Shown here: in pieces, positions 15,990-23,208 of the stretch | Position numbering within the stretch: position 1 is the first letter of the stretch | How the letters are laid out: each line of letters opens with the position of its first letter | NCBI GenBank assembly: GCA_002307275.1 | Contig: DBTX01000042.1 | Coordinates: forward strand, 1 to 37,153 | DNA: 37,153 nt | Direction of reading: 5' to 3' | Origin: Hungateiclostridiaceae bacterium UBA1305 | GTDB lineage: Bacteria; Bacillota; Clostridia; Acetivibrionales; DTU013 | Program-made: the position numbers and the translations under genes | Notes under the pieces: model-generated | The model's input: only the letters and a program-made list of their open reading frames with translations | What the model was told of the DNA's origin: nothing | The model's database searches: none

Positions 15990-16015
15990 GTCGGAGGGGT
16001 AAGTCGGAGGGGTAA
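15990..16015 (+). promoter_or_regulatory. Tandemly duplicated Shine-Dalgarno segment
   Basis: GTCGGAGGGGTAA occurs twice in immediate succession (15990-16002 and 16003-16015). The second copy is placed correctly for the ATG at 16017. The duplicated site may act as a standby ribosome site. Confidence 0.7.
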
Positions 16016-16016
16016 A

Positions 16017-17000
16017 ATGATACAGCCTTATGATCTCAATCCTGAAGAGTTAAAGCATTACAAGCCGGAACAAACGGCAGAGAAGGATTTCGGTGAGTTC
16101 TGGGAAGGCACGCTGAAACAACTGGCGGCTGTGCCTTTGAACTATAGTCTGAACCGGTACGATTACCCTGTAAAGGGAGTAAAGCTTTTTAAAATATCCT
16201 TTCCCGGCTATCAGAATGCGAATATTGACGGTTGGTTCGCCATCCCGGCAGCACCTGGGCAATACCCCGGGATCGCACTGTTTACCGGCTATGACTGGGT
16301 TCATAATGGAAATGTGCATGAGGTTGTAAATTATGCACTGTATGGTTATGCCACCCTGCAAATCTTTATAAGAGGCCAGTATGGCGGAAGTGTTGACAAT
16401 GTTATTACATCACACGGCAACAATTCGGGCTGGATGACCAAGGGGATCCTGTCCCGGGAGGAGTACTACTACAGGGCGGTTTATATGGATTGCGTCCGTA
16501 CTGTTGAAATTCTTGCATCAATGGACTATGTGGATGCAACGCGGATAGGCGTGGTTGGGGGAAGCCAGGGAGGGGGGCTTGCGCTTGCCACCGCGGCGCT
16601 TTCCGACACACCTGTTGTAGCCGTCGCGGAATATCCGTACCTGTCGAACTTCAGCAGGGCGATAGACATAGCGCCAAGGGGACCTTATGGGGAGCTTAAT
16701 GATTACTTTAAAAAGAATGCCAGTCCTGAAATAGAAAAGCAGGCAATGATAACTCTTTCCTATTTCGACATCATGAACCACGCTTCCGCCGTACACTGCC
16801 ATACGCTTATAGCTGCAGGCCTGGTTGATGACATAACGCCTCCATCCACTATTTATTCGGTTTACAATCATTTAAACTGTCCGAAGGAAATTGAAGTATT
16901 CCGTTATTATGGACATGAATTCCTTCCCGGCTTCGTAGAAAAGAAGCTTCGTACATTGATGAAATTCCTTGCAGATAGCAATGGTGAAAAGGCAGACTGA
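16017..17000 (+). CDS. Acetyl xylan esterase / cephalosporin-C deacetylase family (CE7)
   Basis: The 327-residue protein has the usual CE7 length. The alpha/beta-hydrolase triad is visible: Ser183 in GGSQGGG, Asp271 in LVDDITPPS (the GLxDxxxPP motif) and His300 in YYGHEF. RGQYGG (119-124) fits the conserved RGQ motif of the family. CE7 enzymes remove acetyl groups from short acetylated oligosaccharides inside the cell. There is no signal peptide, matching that role. It follows the permeases closely, so it probably deacetylates the imported oligosaccharide before glycosidase attack. Confidence 0.9.
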   Translation: MIQPYDLNPEELKHYKPEQTAEKDFGEFWEGTLKQLAAVPLNYSLNRYDYPVKGVKLFKISFPGYQNANIDGWFAIPAAPGQYPGIALFTGYDWVHNGNVHEVVNYALYGYATLQIFIRGQYGGSVDNVITSHGNNSGWMTKGILSREEYYYRAVYMDCVRTVEILASMDYVDATRIGVVGGSQGGGLALATAALSDTPVVAVAEYPYLSNFSRAIDIAPRGPYGELNDYFKKNASPEIEKQAMITLSYFDIMNHASAVHCHTLIAAGLVDDITPPSTIYSVYNHLNCPKEIEVFRYYGHEFLPGFVEKKLRTLMKFLADSNGEKAD

Positions 17001-17032
17001 CCATATTGAATGATTAAAGGAGGTTTTTGATT

Positions 17033-18742
17033 ATGAAAAAAGTATTCAGTATTAAAAAGTTCATATTTTTCGTTGTAACGGTTTTTCTATTTAATGTTTT
17101 TGCAATAGCTGCTCCGTTATCTGTGTATGCGACAAATGTAACCTATTATGTTGACTCGGTAAACGGAAGCGACAGTAATAACGGAACAAGTACAAGCACC
17201 GCATGGAGGACATTGTCGAAGGTGAACAGCACGACATTTTCAGCAGGCGACCAGATCCTTTTCAACAGGGGACAGACCTTCGAAGGAATGCTCTCACCGC
17301 TTGGTTCGGGGTCCGGCAGCGGATATATCACAATCGACGCATATGGAACGGGAAACAGGCCGATCATAAACGGAGGTACAAACATAGCATGTATCAAACT
17401 CGTTGACCAATCCTACTGGAGGATACAGAACATCGAAGCCACAGGAGGAAGTGTTTTTGGAATCTATGCGGGCGTAAGCGGCAACAGCCAAACAATCAAC
17501 TGCATTTTTATAACAGGCTGCAATGTACATGATGTCGGCGGTTCAGTGACTTCGTCATATGATGTGCAAAAGGGCTGTATTGTAGTATGTGCCATGTGGC
17601 CCTATGACAGCACAACAGGTTTGGGTACAACGGCAACAACAGGCAGTACTGCAAATTACATCTACATAGATAGCTGTACCGCCGCCGATACAACAGGCTT
17701 CGGCGGAATTGTCGTTTCAGGCGCATCCTGGGGGGGATCGGCCCGCGGAACTTCGATTGGAATTACCAATTCCACAGTCAGCAATACTATGGGCAATGGC
17801 ATACTGGTCATGTATGCGACAGGCAGCTACATTCAAAACTGTGTTGCCCATGACTGCGGCAACGATACGACAGGAAATGCGGGAACTCCGGCAGCGGTCT
17901 GGTTCTACACCTCGACCAGCTCAACCATCTCAGGTTGTGAAGCATATAATCAGAAATCGCCCGGTATAGACGGGGGCGGGTTTGACCTTGATACGGCGAG
18001 CAACGGCTGTGTGGTGCAGTACAGCTATGCGCATGACAACCAGACATACGGACAGCTGATATACTCCGGTTTGGAGACTACCTACCTGGCTTCTTCGTTT
18101 TATACAAATATCAATTCCGTTATCCGTTACAACATCTTCTCCTATAACGGAAAAGGCGGAACCACAAGTGACTTTGTAGGGGCCGGAGACATTGCACTGT
18201 TCTGCTATAACGGAGGTACAATCAACGGCGTGAAAATTTACAACAACACAGAGTACTGGCATCCGGTTGTTGAGGCGCCAGCGTTATGTGACAACTATGG
18301 AATCATAAACGGGTACAATGTTTCCGCATCCTATACGGGAAGCAATACAAAGCTGTTCAAGAACAACATCATCTATTCGGATACAACAAACGGTAAGATG
18401 ATGAATATTCAAAAGGGAAAATTGACGCTTGATTACAACATCTACTACAACAGCGCAACAACAAATCCAGTATTCATATACGACGGTACTTCCTATTCCG
18501 GCTTTACTGCGTACAAGAGTGCTTCGAAACAGGATTCGCACAGTAAAAACGCAGATCCTCTTTTGACAAGCGGCACATACCATAGCGCCGGAATGCCTTC
18601 CACGCAGTTCTCGCTGCAATCGGGTTCGCCCGCGGTCAATGCAGGTACGACAATCAGCAGCAATGGTTCGAGAGACTTTGTCGGGACGGTTGTACCTCAA
18701 AACTCTTCCTATGACATAGGTGCAATGGAATCCCCGTATTAA
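17033..18742 (+). CDS. Secreted right-handed parallel beta-helix protein (pectate-lyase-like fold)
   Basis: The 569-residue protein has a signal peptide (KKFIFFVVTVFLFNVFAIAA...VYA). It begins with TYYVDSVNGSDSNNGTS.STAWRTLSKV, the standard N-terminal motif of secreted beta-helix proteins. The body consists of repeated short strands rich in Gly, Asn, Thr and Ser with NGIL, IQNC and ISGCEAYN-type turns. The C-terminus (QSGSPAVNAGT, DIGAMESP) matches the usual end of such proteins. Many family members are lyases or hydrolases on pectin, alginate or galactan, but no catalytic set is recognisable. ATG 17033 follows AAAGGAGG at 9 nt. The gene lies in the transporter operon, so it may cleave the polysaccharide outside the cell. 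Confidence 0.85.
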   Translation: MKKVFSIKKFIFFVVTVFLFNVFAIAAPLSVYATNVTYYVDSVNGSDSNNGTSTSTAWRTLSKVNSTTFSAGDQILFNRGQTFEGMLSPLGSGSGSGYITIDAYGTGNRPIINGGTNIACIKLVDQSYWRIQNIEATGGSVFGIYAGVSGNSQTINCIFITGCNVHDVGGSVTSSYDVQKGCIVVCAMWPYDSTTGLGTTATTGSTANYIYIDSCTAADTTGFGGIVVSGASWGGSARGTSIGITNSTVSNTMGNGILVMYATGSYIQNCVAHDCGNDTTGNAGTPAAVWFYTSTSSTISGCEAYNQKSPGIDGGGFDLDTASNGCVVQYSYAHDNQTYGQLIYSGLETTYLASSFYTNINSVIRYNIFSYNGKGGTTSDFVGAGDIALFCYNGGTINGVKIYNNTEYWHPVVEAPALCDNYGIINGYNVSASYTGSNTKLFKNNIIYSDTTNGKMMNIQKGKLTLDYNIYYNSATTNPVFIYDGTSYSGFTAYKSASKQDSHSKNADPLLTSGTYHSAGMPSTQFSLQSGSPAVNAGTTISSNGSRDFVGTVVPQNSSYDIGAMESPY

Positions 18743-18763
18743 CATTATCGAAACGGTTCAGAT

Positions 18764-18805
18764 AATGGGGGCTGCCCTGATTTTACGGACAGCTTCCATT
18801 ATTTG
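18764..18805 (+). terminator. Terminator-like hairpin after the beta-helix gene
   Basis: AATGGGGGCTGCCC (18764-18777) pairs with GGACAGCTTCCATT (18787-18800) using three G-T pairs, followed by atttgtttt. A small inverted repeat CATTATC/GATAATG lies just before and overlaps it. It may separate the operon core from the last two genes. Confidence 0.55.
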
Positions 18806-18829
18806 TTTTAATGCAGGTGGAGCGCAAAT

Positions 18830-19846
18830 ATGAAGAGAAACAGAATCATTTTCCTGTCGTCTATTGTTATCGCATTAAGCCTTTTTACCGCGATTGCAGG
18901 CAAATCGGAAATTCCCGCCGGTATTGGAATGAAAGCACCGGACTTCAAATTGGAGGACGTAAGGGGAAACACGTACAGCCTGGATCAATTGAAGGGAAAA
19001 ACAGTATTACTCTCGTTTGTCAATACGCAGGCTGATATTCTGGAGGAGCAGGCAAAAAGCAGCAGGGGAGAGGTCAACTTCATCAAGAGCATATACAGGC
19101 AATACAGCTCCAAAGGATTCACTGCTGTTATCATTGACTCAAGCTATCTGGACACGAAAAAAAGTGCAGAGCGGAATAAGCTGATCAACTTTGCATACGA
19201 CTGGGAGCTTGATTCGATCCCGCTATTGATAGATAAAAAGTCATACGGGCTTGCTCACAGATATGAAGTGAAAGAGCTGCCCGCAACAATATTGATCAAT
19301 AGGGAAGGGATAATCGATCAGAAGTGGAACGGACTGGCACTGTCCTCACAACTGGCCCTGGCGGTTGAAAATCTCGTTGGCCCTCCGGAATACAGAATAG
19401 TTGACGATGACCGGAAGCAGATCATTGCAAAATCGGATGATACACCGTCCATGACGAAATTTCCGGGATTGTTGCCTGCAAGGATGCTATCGGAAGAGAT
19501 ATGGCTGATAGATGGAGGAAAACTCTGGGAGAGCGGCGTCGAATACCCTGTAAAATGGTTGGTGTTGAATGGGAATACGGACTGTATCCTTGTTGTTACA
19601 GTTGAAAACGCAGAAACCGGTGAAGCGGCAGTTCTTGTTGGAATGAAAAGGATGGAGGCTGTATCTGAAGAGGAAGAGAAGGCCCTGCTGGCCGGCTTTG
19701 AAAATACAACCGCCCATGTTTACCTGCTGGATACTCCGATAAAGGTGGATAAACCCGGTAAATATATTGTAAAAGCCTCTGTTTATAAGAATGCAAACGG
19801 TACAAACCCGGTATATTCCGGGCAAGCAACGATAACGGCCAATTAG
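18830..19846 (+). CDS. Thioredoxin-fold (TlpA/AhpC-TSA-like) membrane-anchored protein lacking catalytic cysteines
   Basis: The 338-residue protein has an N-terminal hydrophobic anchor or signal (IIFLSSIVIALSLFTAIAG), then a redoxin-like domain (about 27-185). IPAGIGMKAPDFKLEDVRGN, LDQLKGKTVLLSFVNTQAD, a central D...IPLLIDKKS and KELPATILINREG are TlpA/peroxiredoxin landmarks. The position where the CxxC or peroxidatic cysteine belongs reads NTQADILEEQ, so the redox site is gone; the only other cysteine is in the C-terminal part. Residues 190-338 are a separate domain I do not recognise, possibly beta-sandwich. It may be a structural or binding protein, or a degenerate redoxin. The gene sits between the beta-helix and GH43 genes. 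Confidence 0.7.
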   Translation: MKRNRIIFLSSIVIALSLFTAIAGKSEIPAGIGMKAPDFKLEDVRGNTYSLDQLKGKTVLLSFVNTQADILEEQAKSSRGEVNFIKSIYRQYSSKGFTAVIIDSSYLDTKKSAERNKLINFAYDWELDSIPLLIDKKSYGLAHRYEVKELPATILINREGIIDQKWNGLALSSQLALAVENLVGPPEYRIVDDDRKQIIAKSDDTPSMTKFPGLLPARMLSEEIWLIDGGKLWESGVEYPVKWLVLNGNTDCILVVTVENAETGEAAVLVGMKRMEAVSEEEEKALLAGFENTTAHVYLLDTPIKVDKPGKYIVKASVYKNANGTNPVYSGQATITAN

Positions 19847-19862
19847 AGTGGAGAGGTTTCCT

Positions 19863-20834
19863 ATGGATCCAAGATGCAATGTTAATTCATTTTATCCCGG
19901 ACTGAACTGGAGTGATACGGAAGGAAGATCAATACAGGCGCATGGCGGAGGAATTCTGTACAACTGCGGGATATATTACTGGTATGGAGAAAATAAAGAC
20001 TCCGAAACTTACAGGGTCGGTGAGATTACAGATTGGGAATGCTGGAGGAGTGATGTAACGGGTGTTTCCTGTTATTCCTCCTCTGATCTTATCCATTGGA
20101 AAAATGAAGGTATTGTACTGGAAGCGGTCAGGGATGATCCATCCCACGATCTGCACACGTCGAAGGTCGTAGAGAGGCCCAAAGTTATTTACAATGAAAA
20201 GACGAATAAGTATGTAATGTGGATGCACATCGATACGATGCATTATGACTATGCCGCGGTCGGCGTTGCCATAAGTGATAATCCCACAGGCCCGTTCAAG
20301 TATTTAAGAAGCTTTCGGCCCAATAACTGTGACAGCCGTGATATGACCGTATTCAAGGATGATGACGGCGAAGCGTATTTATTCTATTCTTCTGAAATGA
20401 ACAAGACGATGCATATAACTCCTCTTTCAGAAGATTATCTGGGGGTGGGGGATCACTTCTCGCAGGTGTTTGTCGGGCAATCCAGGGAAGCACCGGCAGT
20501 GTTCAAGCATAAAATGAAATACTGCATGATTACATCGGGTTGTACAGGATGGGAAGCCAATGAAGCACAATACGCAGTTGCAGAGAGCATATACGGTCCA
20601 TGGACGGTAAAAGGAAGCCTCTGTACAGGGGAAAATTCCGCCAGGACGTTTGGAACGCAGGGCACCTATGTATTTCCCATCATCGGAAAGCAGGATGCAT
20701 GCATATTCATGGCAGATTTATGGAAAAAGCAGGATTTGCGCGAATCCAGGTACATTTGGCTCCCTGTCCGGTTTAAAGGGGACTCCATATCTGTCGGGTG
20801 GATGGGAAAATGGAATCTGTCAGTATTTGATTGA
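19863..20834 (+). CDS. GH43-family glycosidase, exo-beta-1,3-galactanase-like
   Basis: The 323-residue single-domain five-bladed propeller resembles subfamily 24-type exo-beta-1,3-galactanases. SIQAHGGGILYNCGIYYWYGEN, VVERPKVIYNEKTNKYVMWMH, NNCDSRDMTVFKDDDGEAYLFYS, REAPAVFKH and SRYIWLPVRF follow in the order known from Ct1,3Gal43A and Pc1,3Gal43A. By my recollection of that subfamily, Glu104, Glu209 and Gln266 would be the active-site counterparts, the glutamine replacing the usual Asp base. There is no signal peptide, so it would act on imported oligosaccharides. ATG 19863 follows GGAGAGG at 6 nt; an in-frame GTG at 19848 is too close upstream. The gap from the TlpA-like gene is 16 bp, consistent with one transcript. 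Confidence 0.78.
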   Translation: MDPRCNVNSFYPGLNWSDTEGRSIQAHGGGILYNCGIYYWYGENKDSETYRVGEITDWECWRSDVTGVSCYSSSDLIHWKNEGIVLEAVRDDPSHDLHTSKVVERPKVIYNEKTNKYVMWMHIDTMHYDYAAVGVAISDNPTGPFKYLRSFRPNNCDSRDMTVFKDDDGEAYLFYSSEMNKTMHITPLSEDYLGVGDHFSQVFVGQSREAPAVFKHKMKYCMITSGCTGWEANEAQYAVAESIYGPWTVKGSLCTGENSARTFGTQGTYVFPIIGKQDACIFMADLWKKQDLRESRYIWLPVRFKGDSISVGWMGKWNLSVFD

Positions 20835-20877
20835 TCCGTATCATAGAAATAAGTGGATATTTCATATTTCCTGTTAT

Positions 20878-21405
20878 TCAGGACGGGATGGTATTTTCTT
20901 TGTTATTCAAATAGTGCAACAGTGTGCTGGTATCAGCGTTAAAATTGAAAAACCAGGGTCTGTCCTTTTCGTCCAATATCAGCAGATAGGGTTGGCCGAA
21001 GTTCGGGAACAGTATATAAAGCTCATCGACACTTGTTATGCCGCAGTCAGTGACCCATTTGCTATTAATATTTATCGCAGAATCAAATGGAATACGTATA
21101 ATATGGCCGTTGTCCGGAAGTGCTTTAACTTTGACGTACATGCCGGTTATCTTTCCAATGAAACTGACGGCTTCCTCTCTTATTATGCTGGTTGGATGAT
21201 ATTTCGCAATAACTTTACCTGCGGATATATCAAAAATTTCAATTTCCCTGCCTTCTTCTATTAACCTGGATGAAGACAAAAAGGTTTTAACACTGATTTT
21301 ATTTTGGCTTTCGAGTATACTGCCAAGCAGTACGATACCTATAATGAATAATATTGAACAAACCGCAAGCCGGATTGCATTTTTCTCTATTTTGAAAACG
21401 ATCAT
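20878..21405 (-). CDS. Membrane-anchored protein of unknown function
   Basis: The 175-residue protein on the minus strand has one N-terminal transmembrane segment (AIRLAVCSILFIIGIVLLGSI) and an extracytoplasmic part of about 140 residues. The mature part is beta-rich (EIFDISAGKVIAKYHP, ISFIGKITGMYVKVKALPDNGHIIRIP) and ends hydrophilic. I do not recognise the family. The best start is ATG 21405, a few nt after GGGTGA; the open frame extends further upstream without a ribosome site. It is convergent with the GH43 gene (43-bp gap) and divergent from the tRNA-Tyr promoter. Its frame and amino-acid content look genuinely coding. Confidence 0.6.
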   Translation of the reverse strand: MIVFKIEKNAIRLAVCSILFIIGIVLLGSILESQNKISVKTFLSSSRLIEEGREIEIFDISAGKVIAKYHPTSIIREEAVSFIGKITGMYVKVKALPDNGHIIRIPFDSAININSKWVTDCGITSVDELYILFPNFGQPYLLILDEKDRPWFFNFNADTSTLLHYLNNKENTIPS

Positions 21406-21532
21406 AACTTCACCCATTACTATATATGAAATATATAAGGCTATATGCATTGGAATAATATCTTTTATATTTTCGGACCTGATATGAAAAAACCGGGGGC
21501 AAAAAAATATGGACATCCGGGTTATAATACAC

Positions 21533-21562
21533 TTGACAAAGTTATGTTCCGTACTGTAATAT
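21533..21562 (+). promoter_or_regulatory. Promoter of tRNA-Tyr
   Basis: TTGACA (21533-21538) and TAATAT (21557-21562) are 18 bp apart. The transcript would start near 21570. A small hairpin CCGGTTC-GAAA-GAGCCGG (21573-21590) follows in the leader before the tRNA. Confidence 0.6.
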
Positions 21563-21606
21563 ATAACATGCGCCGGTTCGAAAGAGCCGGAATACCTAAA
21601 TTATAT

Positions 21607-21691
21607 GGAGGGGTTCCCGAGCGGCCAAAGGGGGCAGACTGTAAATCTGTTGTCAGTGACTTCGATGGTTCGAATCCATCCCCCTCCACCA
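21607..21691 (+). tRNA. tRNA-Tyr (anticodon GTA), CCA encoded
   Basis: The 85-nt sequence folds into a cloverleaf. The acceptor stem is GGAGGGG (21607-21613) with CCCCTCC (21681-21687), then A and CCA. The anticodon arm GCAGA-CTGTAAA-TCTGT has GTA at the anticodon. The variable arm is long, as in bacterial tRNA-Tyr. The T arm is GGTTCGAATCC-like. Confidence 0.95.
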
Positions 21692-21700
21692 GATTTTGTT

Positions 21701-21735
21701 CGAAGGCCCTTGTAAATCAAGGGCTTTCGGCATTT
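21701..21735 (+). terminator. First hairpin after tRNA-Tyr
   Basis: CGAAGGCCCTTG (21701-21712) pairs with CAAGGGCTTTCG (21718-21729; one G-T pair), followed by gcatttt. It is probably a terminator or a processing boundary for the tRNA. Confidence 0.6.
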
Positions 21736-21747
21736 TAGAAAGAAAAG

Positions 21748-21791
21748 CAGCACCGATATTTTTACGAAAATCGGTGCTGTTTTTCTTTTTT
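21748..21791 (+). terminator. Strong rho-independent terminator
   Basis: CAGCACCGAT (21748-21757) pairs perfectly with ATCGGTGCTG (21770-21779) and is followed by TTTTTCTTTTTT. The remaining DNA to about 21994 holds no supported gene. A short run of 9-bp near-repeats (GGTTAAATT/GGCTAAAAT type) lies at about 21936-21970. Confidence 0.85.
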
Positions 21792-21994
21792 CCAATAATA
21801 GGCGGCACATCGGCGGCGAACGGTAGTGGCAAGTCTACACTCGATCCTATAACTAGCAAACAGATTGAATCGCTCGCTGGGAGACTGCATTGAATCATAA
21901 ATGGAAGTATTTTGCGTTTGCAGGGATAGCGGGAAATGGTTAAATTGTTAAATGGCTAAAATGGCTAAAAGTATTATCAAAAGCTGTGCATAAA

Positions 21995-22024
21995 TTGACA
22001 AAAGTATGTACAATGCAGTATAAT
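21995..22024 (+). promoter_or_regulatory. Promoter of the toxin-antitoxin operon
   Basis: TTGACA (21995-22000) and TATAAT (22019-22024) are both consensus and 18 bp apart. TGCA repeats around the -10 (ATGCAGTATAATGCA) may serve for autoregulation. Confidence 0.7.
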
Positions 22025-22048
22025 GCAAGTGAAAAGAGGTGCACGTTG

Positions 22049-22333
22049 GTGGCAACTACAAATTTAACAATCCGTATGGATGAAGAATTAAAAAAACAAT
22101 TTGATCATTTTTGCGAAGAAATTGGTATGTCAATGGGAACCGCAATGACTATATTTGCCAAAACCGTCGTAAAAGAGGGACGTATTCCTTTTGAACTTTC
22201 AGTAAAGACACCTAATCGTGAAACTATTGAGGCCATGCTGGAAGCTGAAAGGCTTAGCCGAGACCCTAAAACCAAACGATATTCGAATTTTATGGAGGCA
22301 TTTGATGAGGTAATGTCTGATGGACAAATATAA
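22049..22333 (+). CDS. RelB/DinJ-family antitoxin
   Basis: The 94-residue protein starts MATTNLTIRMDEELKKQFDHFCEE, the ribbon-helix-helix DNA-binding segment of RelB/DinJ antitoxins. It is followed by IGMSMGTAMTIFAKTVVKEGRIPFELS. GTG 22049 lies 7 nt after AAGAGGTG; TTG 22046 is a near alternative. The last 14 nt overlap the toxin gene, the usual translational coupling. The antitoxin should neutralise the toxin and repress its own promoter as a complex. Confidence 0.9.
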   Translation: MATTNLTIRMDEELKKQFDHFCEEIGMSMGTAMTIFAKTVVKEGRIPFELSVKTPNRETIEAMLEAERLSRDPKTKRYSNFMEAFDEVMSDGQI

Positions 22334-22598
22334 CCTCGTTTTATCAAACAGATTCAAAAAAGATTTAAAACAATGTGTGAAACACAATCTGGACATTTCC
22401 AAGATGAATGTTGTTGTTGAAATGCTGCTTGCTGGAAAACAACTACCGGAAAAATATCAGGATTACAGCTTGACAGGAAACTGGATTAGTCATCGTGAGT
22501 GCCATATACAACCGGATTGGTTGCTTGTGTATCATATAGAAGATGACATATTGGTGCTTACACTTACTCGGACAGGCACACATTCCGATTTGTTTTAA
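22320..22598 (+). CDS. YafQ-family mRNA interferase toxin (RelE superfamily)
   Basis: The 92-residue toxin ends LTLTRTGTHSDLF, matching the C-terminus of E. coli YafQ. Expected catalytic residues are present: the His and Asp in CHIQPDW and the His in TGTHSDLF. At the position of YafQ His50 (in HPLQGSW) this protein has Tyr in YSLTGNW, so one general acid/base may differ. YafQ cuts mRNA on the ribosome. The gene directly follows and overlaps its antitoxin. Confidence 0.88.
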   Translation: MDKYNLVLSNRFKKDLKQCVKHNLDISKMNVVVEMLLAGKQLPEKYQDYSLTGNWISHRECHIQPDWLLVYHIEDDILVLTLTRTGTHSDLF

Positions 22599-22629
22599 CA
22601 GCTTGTGCTTGAGCTGTCAGCGCTTGTAT

Positions 22630-22690
22630 AAATAACACAAACCTTGTACACAGCATTGTTGAAGCTGTGTACAGGGTTTGTGTTATTTTG
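22630..22690. terminator. Bidirectional terminator between convergent genes
   Basis: A 25-bp stem with one mismatch (22630-22654 with 22664-22688) closes a 9-nt loop. It carries A-rich and T-rich ends that would serve both the toxin gene and the GtrA-like gene. Confidence 0.8.
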
Positions 22691-22712
22691 GCTCAGATGG
22701 ATAAGGCAGACT

Positions 22713-23147
22713 TTACTTATAAATCACTTTCCTGTAAAGGAAGAAGTTCCAGGACATCACAGCGGCTATGGCGAACACCTTTGCCAGCAGGTAATACAGG
22801 GAGAGCCTGGATGTCAGCAGGTACATGATGACATCCGATGCGCCAAGGTTGAATATAAAAAGCACCAGATACATGGGCAGCTGCTTTTTAAGGCTTGTTG
22901 TCGATTTGAAGGACCATTTCCTGTTCATAAAGTAATTGAACCAGAACACGATGGTAAGAGCTATTGTATTGGATACGACTACTGAAAGGCTAAAAATATC
23001 CTTGCAGAGAAAAAGCAGTGAGAATTCTATGGCGGCACTGCTGAAGCCTGTAATCAGGTACCGTATTGCTTGTCCGATCAATTCAGGCGTAAGGAAACGA
23101 GCAAGGAATTTATTTTTGTTAAGTACTGTATAAATGTTGTTTATCAT
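22713..23147 (-). CDS. GtrA-family membrane protein
   Basis: The 144-residue protein has four hydrophobic segments. Typical GtrA features are the start ...LIGQAIRYLITGFSSAAIEF, VFWFNYFMNRKWSF after the second helix and a final NFFLYRKVIY. GtrA-like proteins help flip or transport lipid-linked sugars or are linked to cell-envelope glycosylation. ATG 23147 is 3 nt after GGGGG, a short spacing. An in-frame ATG at 23165 has no clear ribosome site, so the start is uncertain by six residues. It follows the DUF4380 gene on the same strand. Confidence 0.82.
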   Translation of the reverse strand: MINNIYTVLNKNKFLARFLTPELIGQAIRYLITGFSSAAIEFSLLFLCKDIFSLSVVVSNTIALTIVFWFNYFMNRKWSFKSTTSLKKQLPMYLVLFIFNLGASDVIMYLLTSRLSLYYLLAKVFAIAAVMSWNFFLYRKVIYK

Positions 23148-23208
23148 ATGCCCCCAAAATAACAAGGGGTTATCAGCCCCCGCATTCCGACCTGATTATT
23201 TTAAATTT

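Noticed and set aside
20650..21264. Plus-strand frame overlapping the end of the GH43 gene
   Set aside because: It opposes the better-supported unknown minus-strand gene and begins inside GH43.
21601..21898. Minus-strand frames over tRNA-Tyr giving GWIRTIEVTDNRF-like protein
   Set aside because: This is the familiar artefact of translating a tRNA gene.
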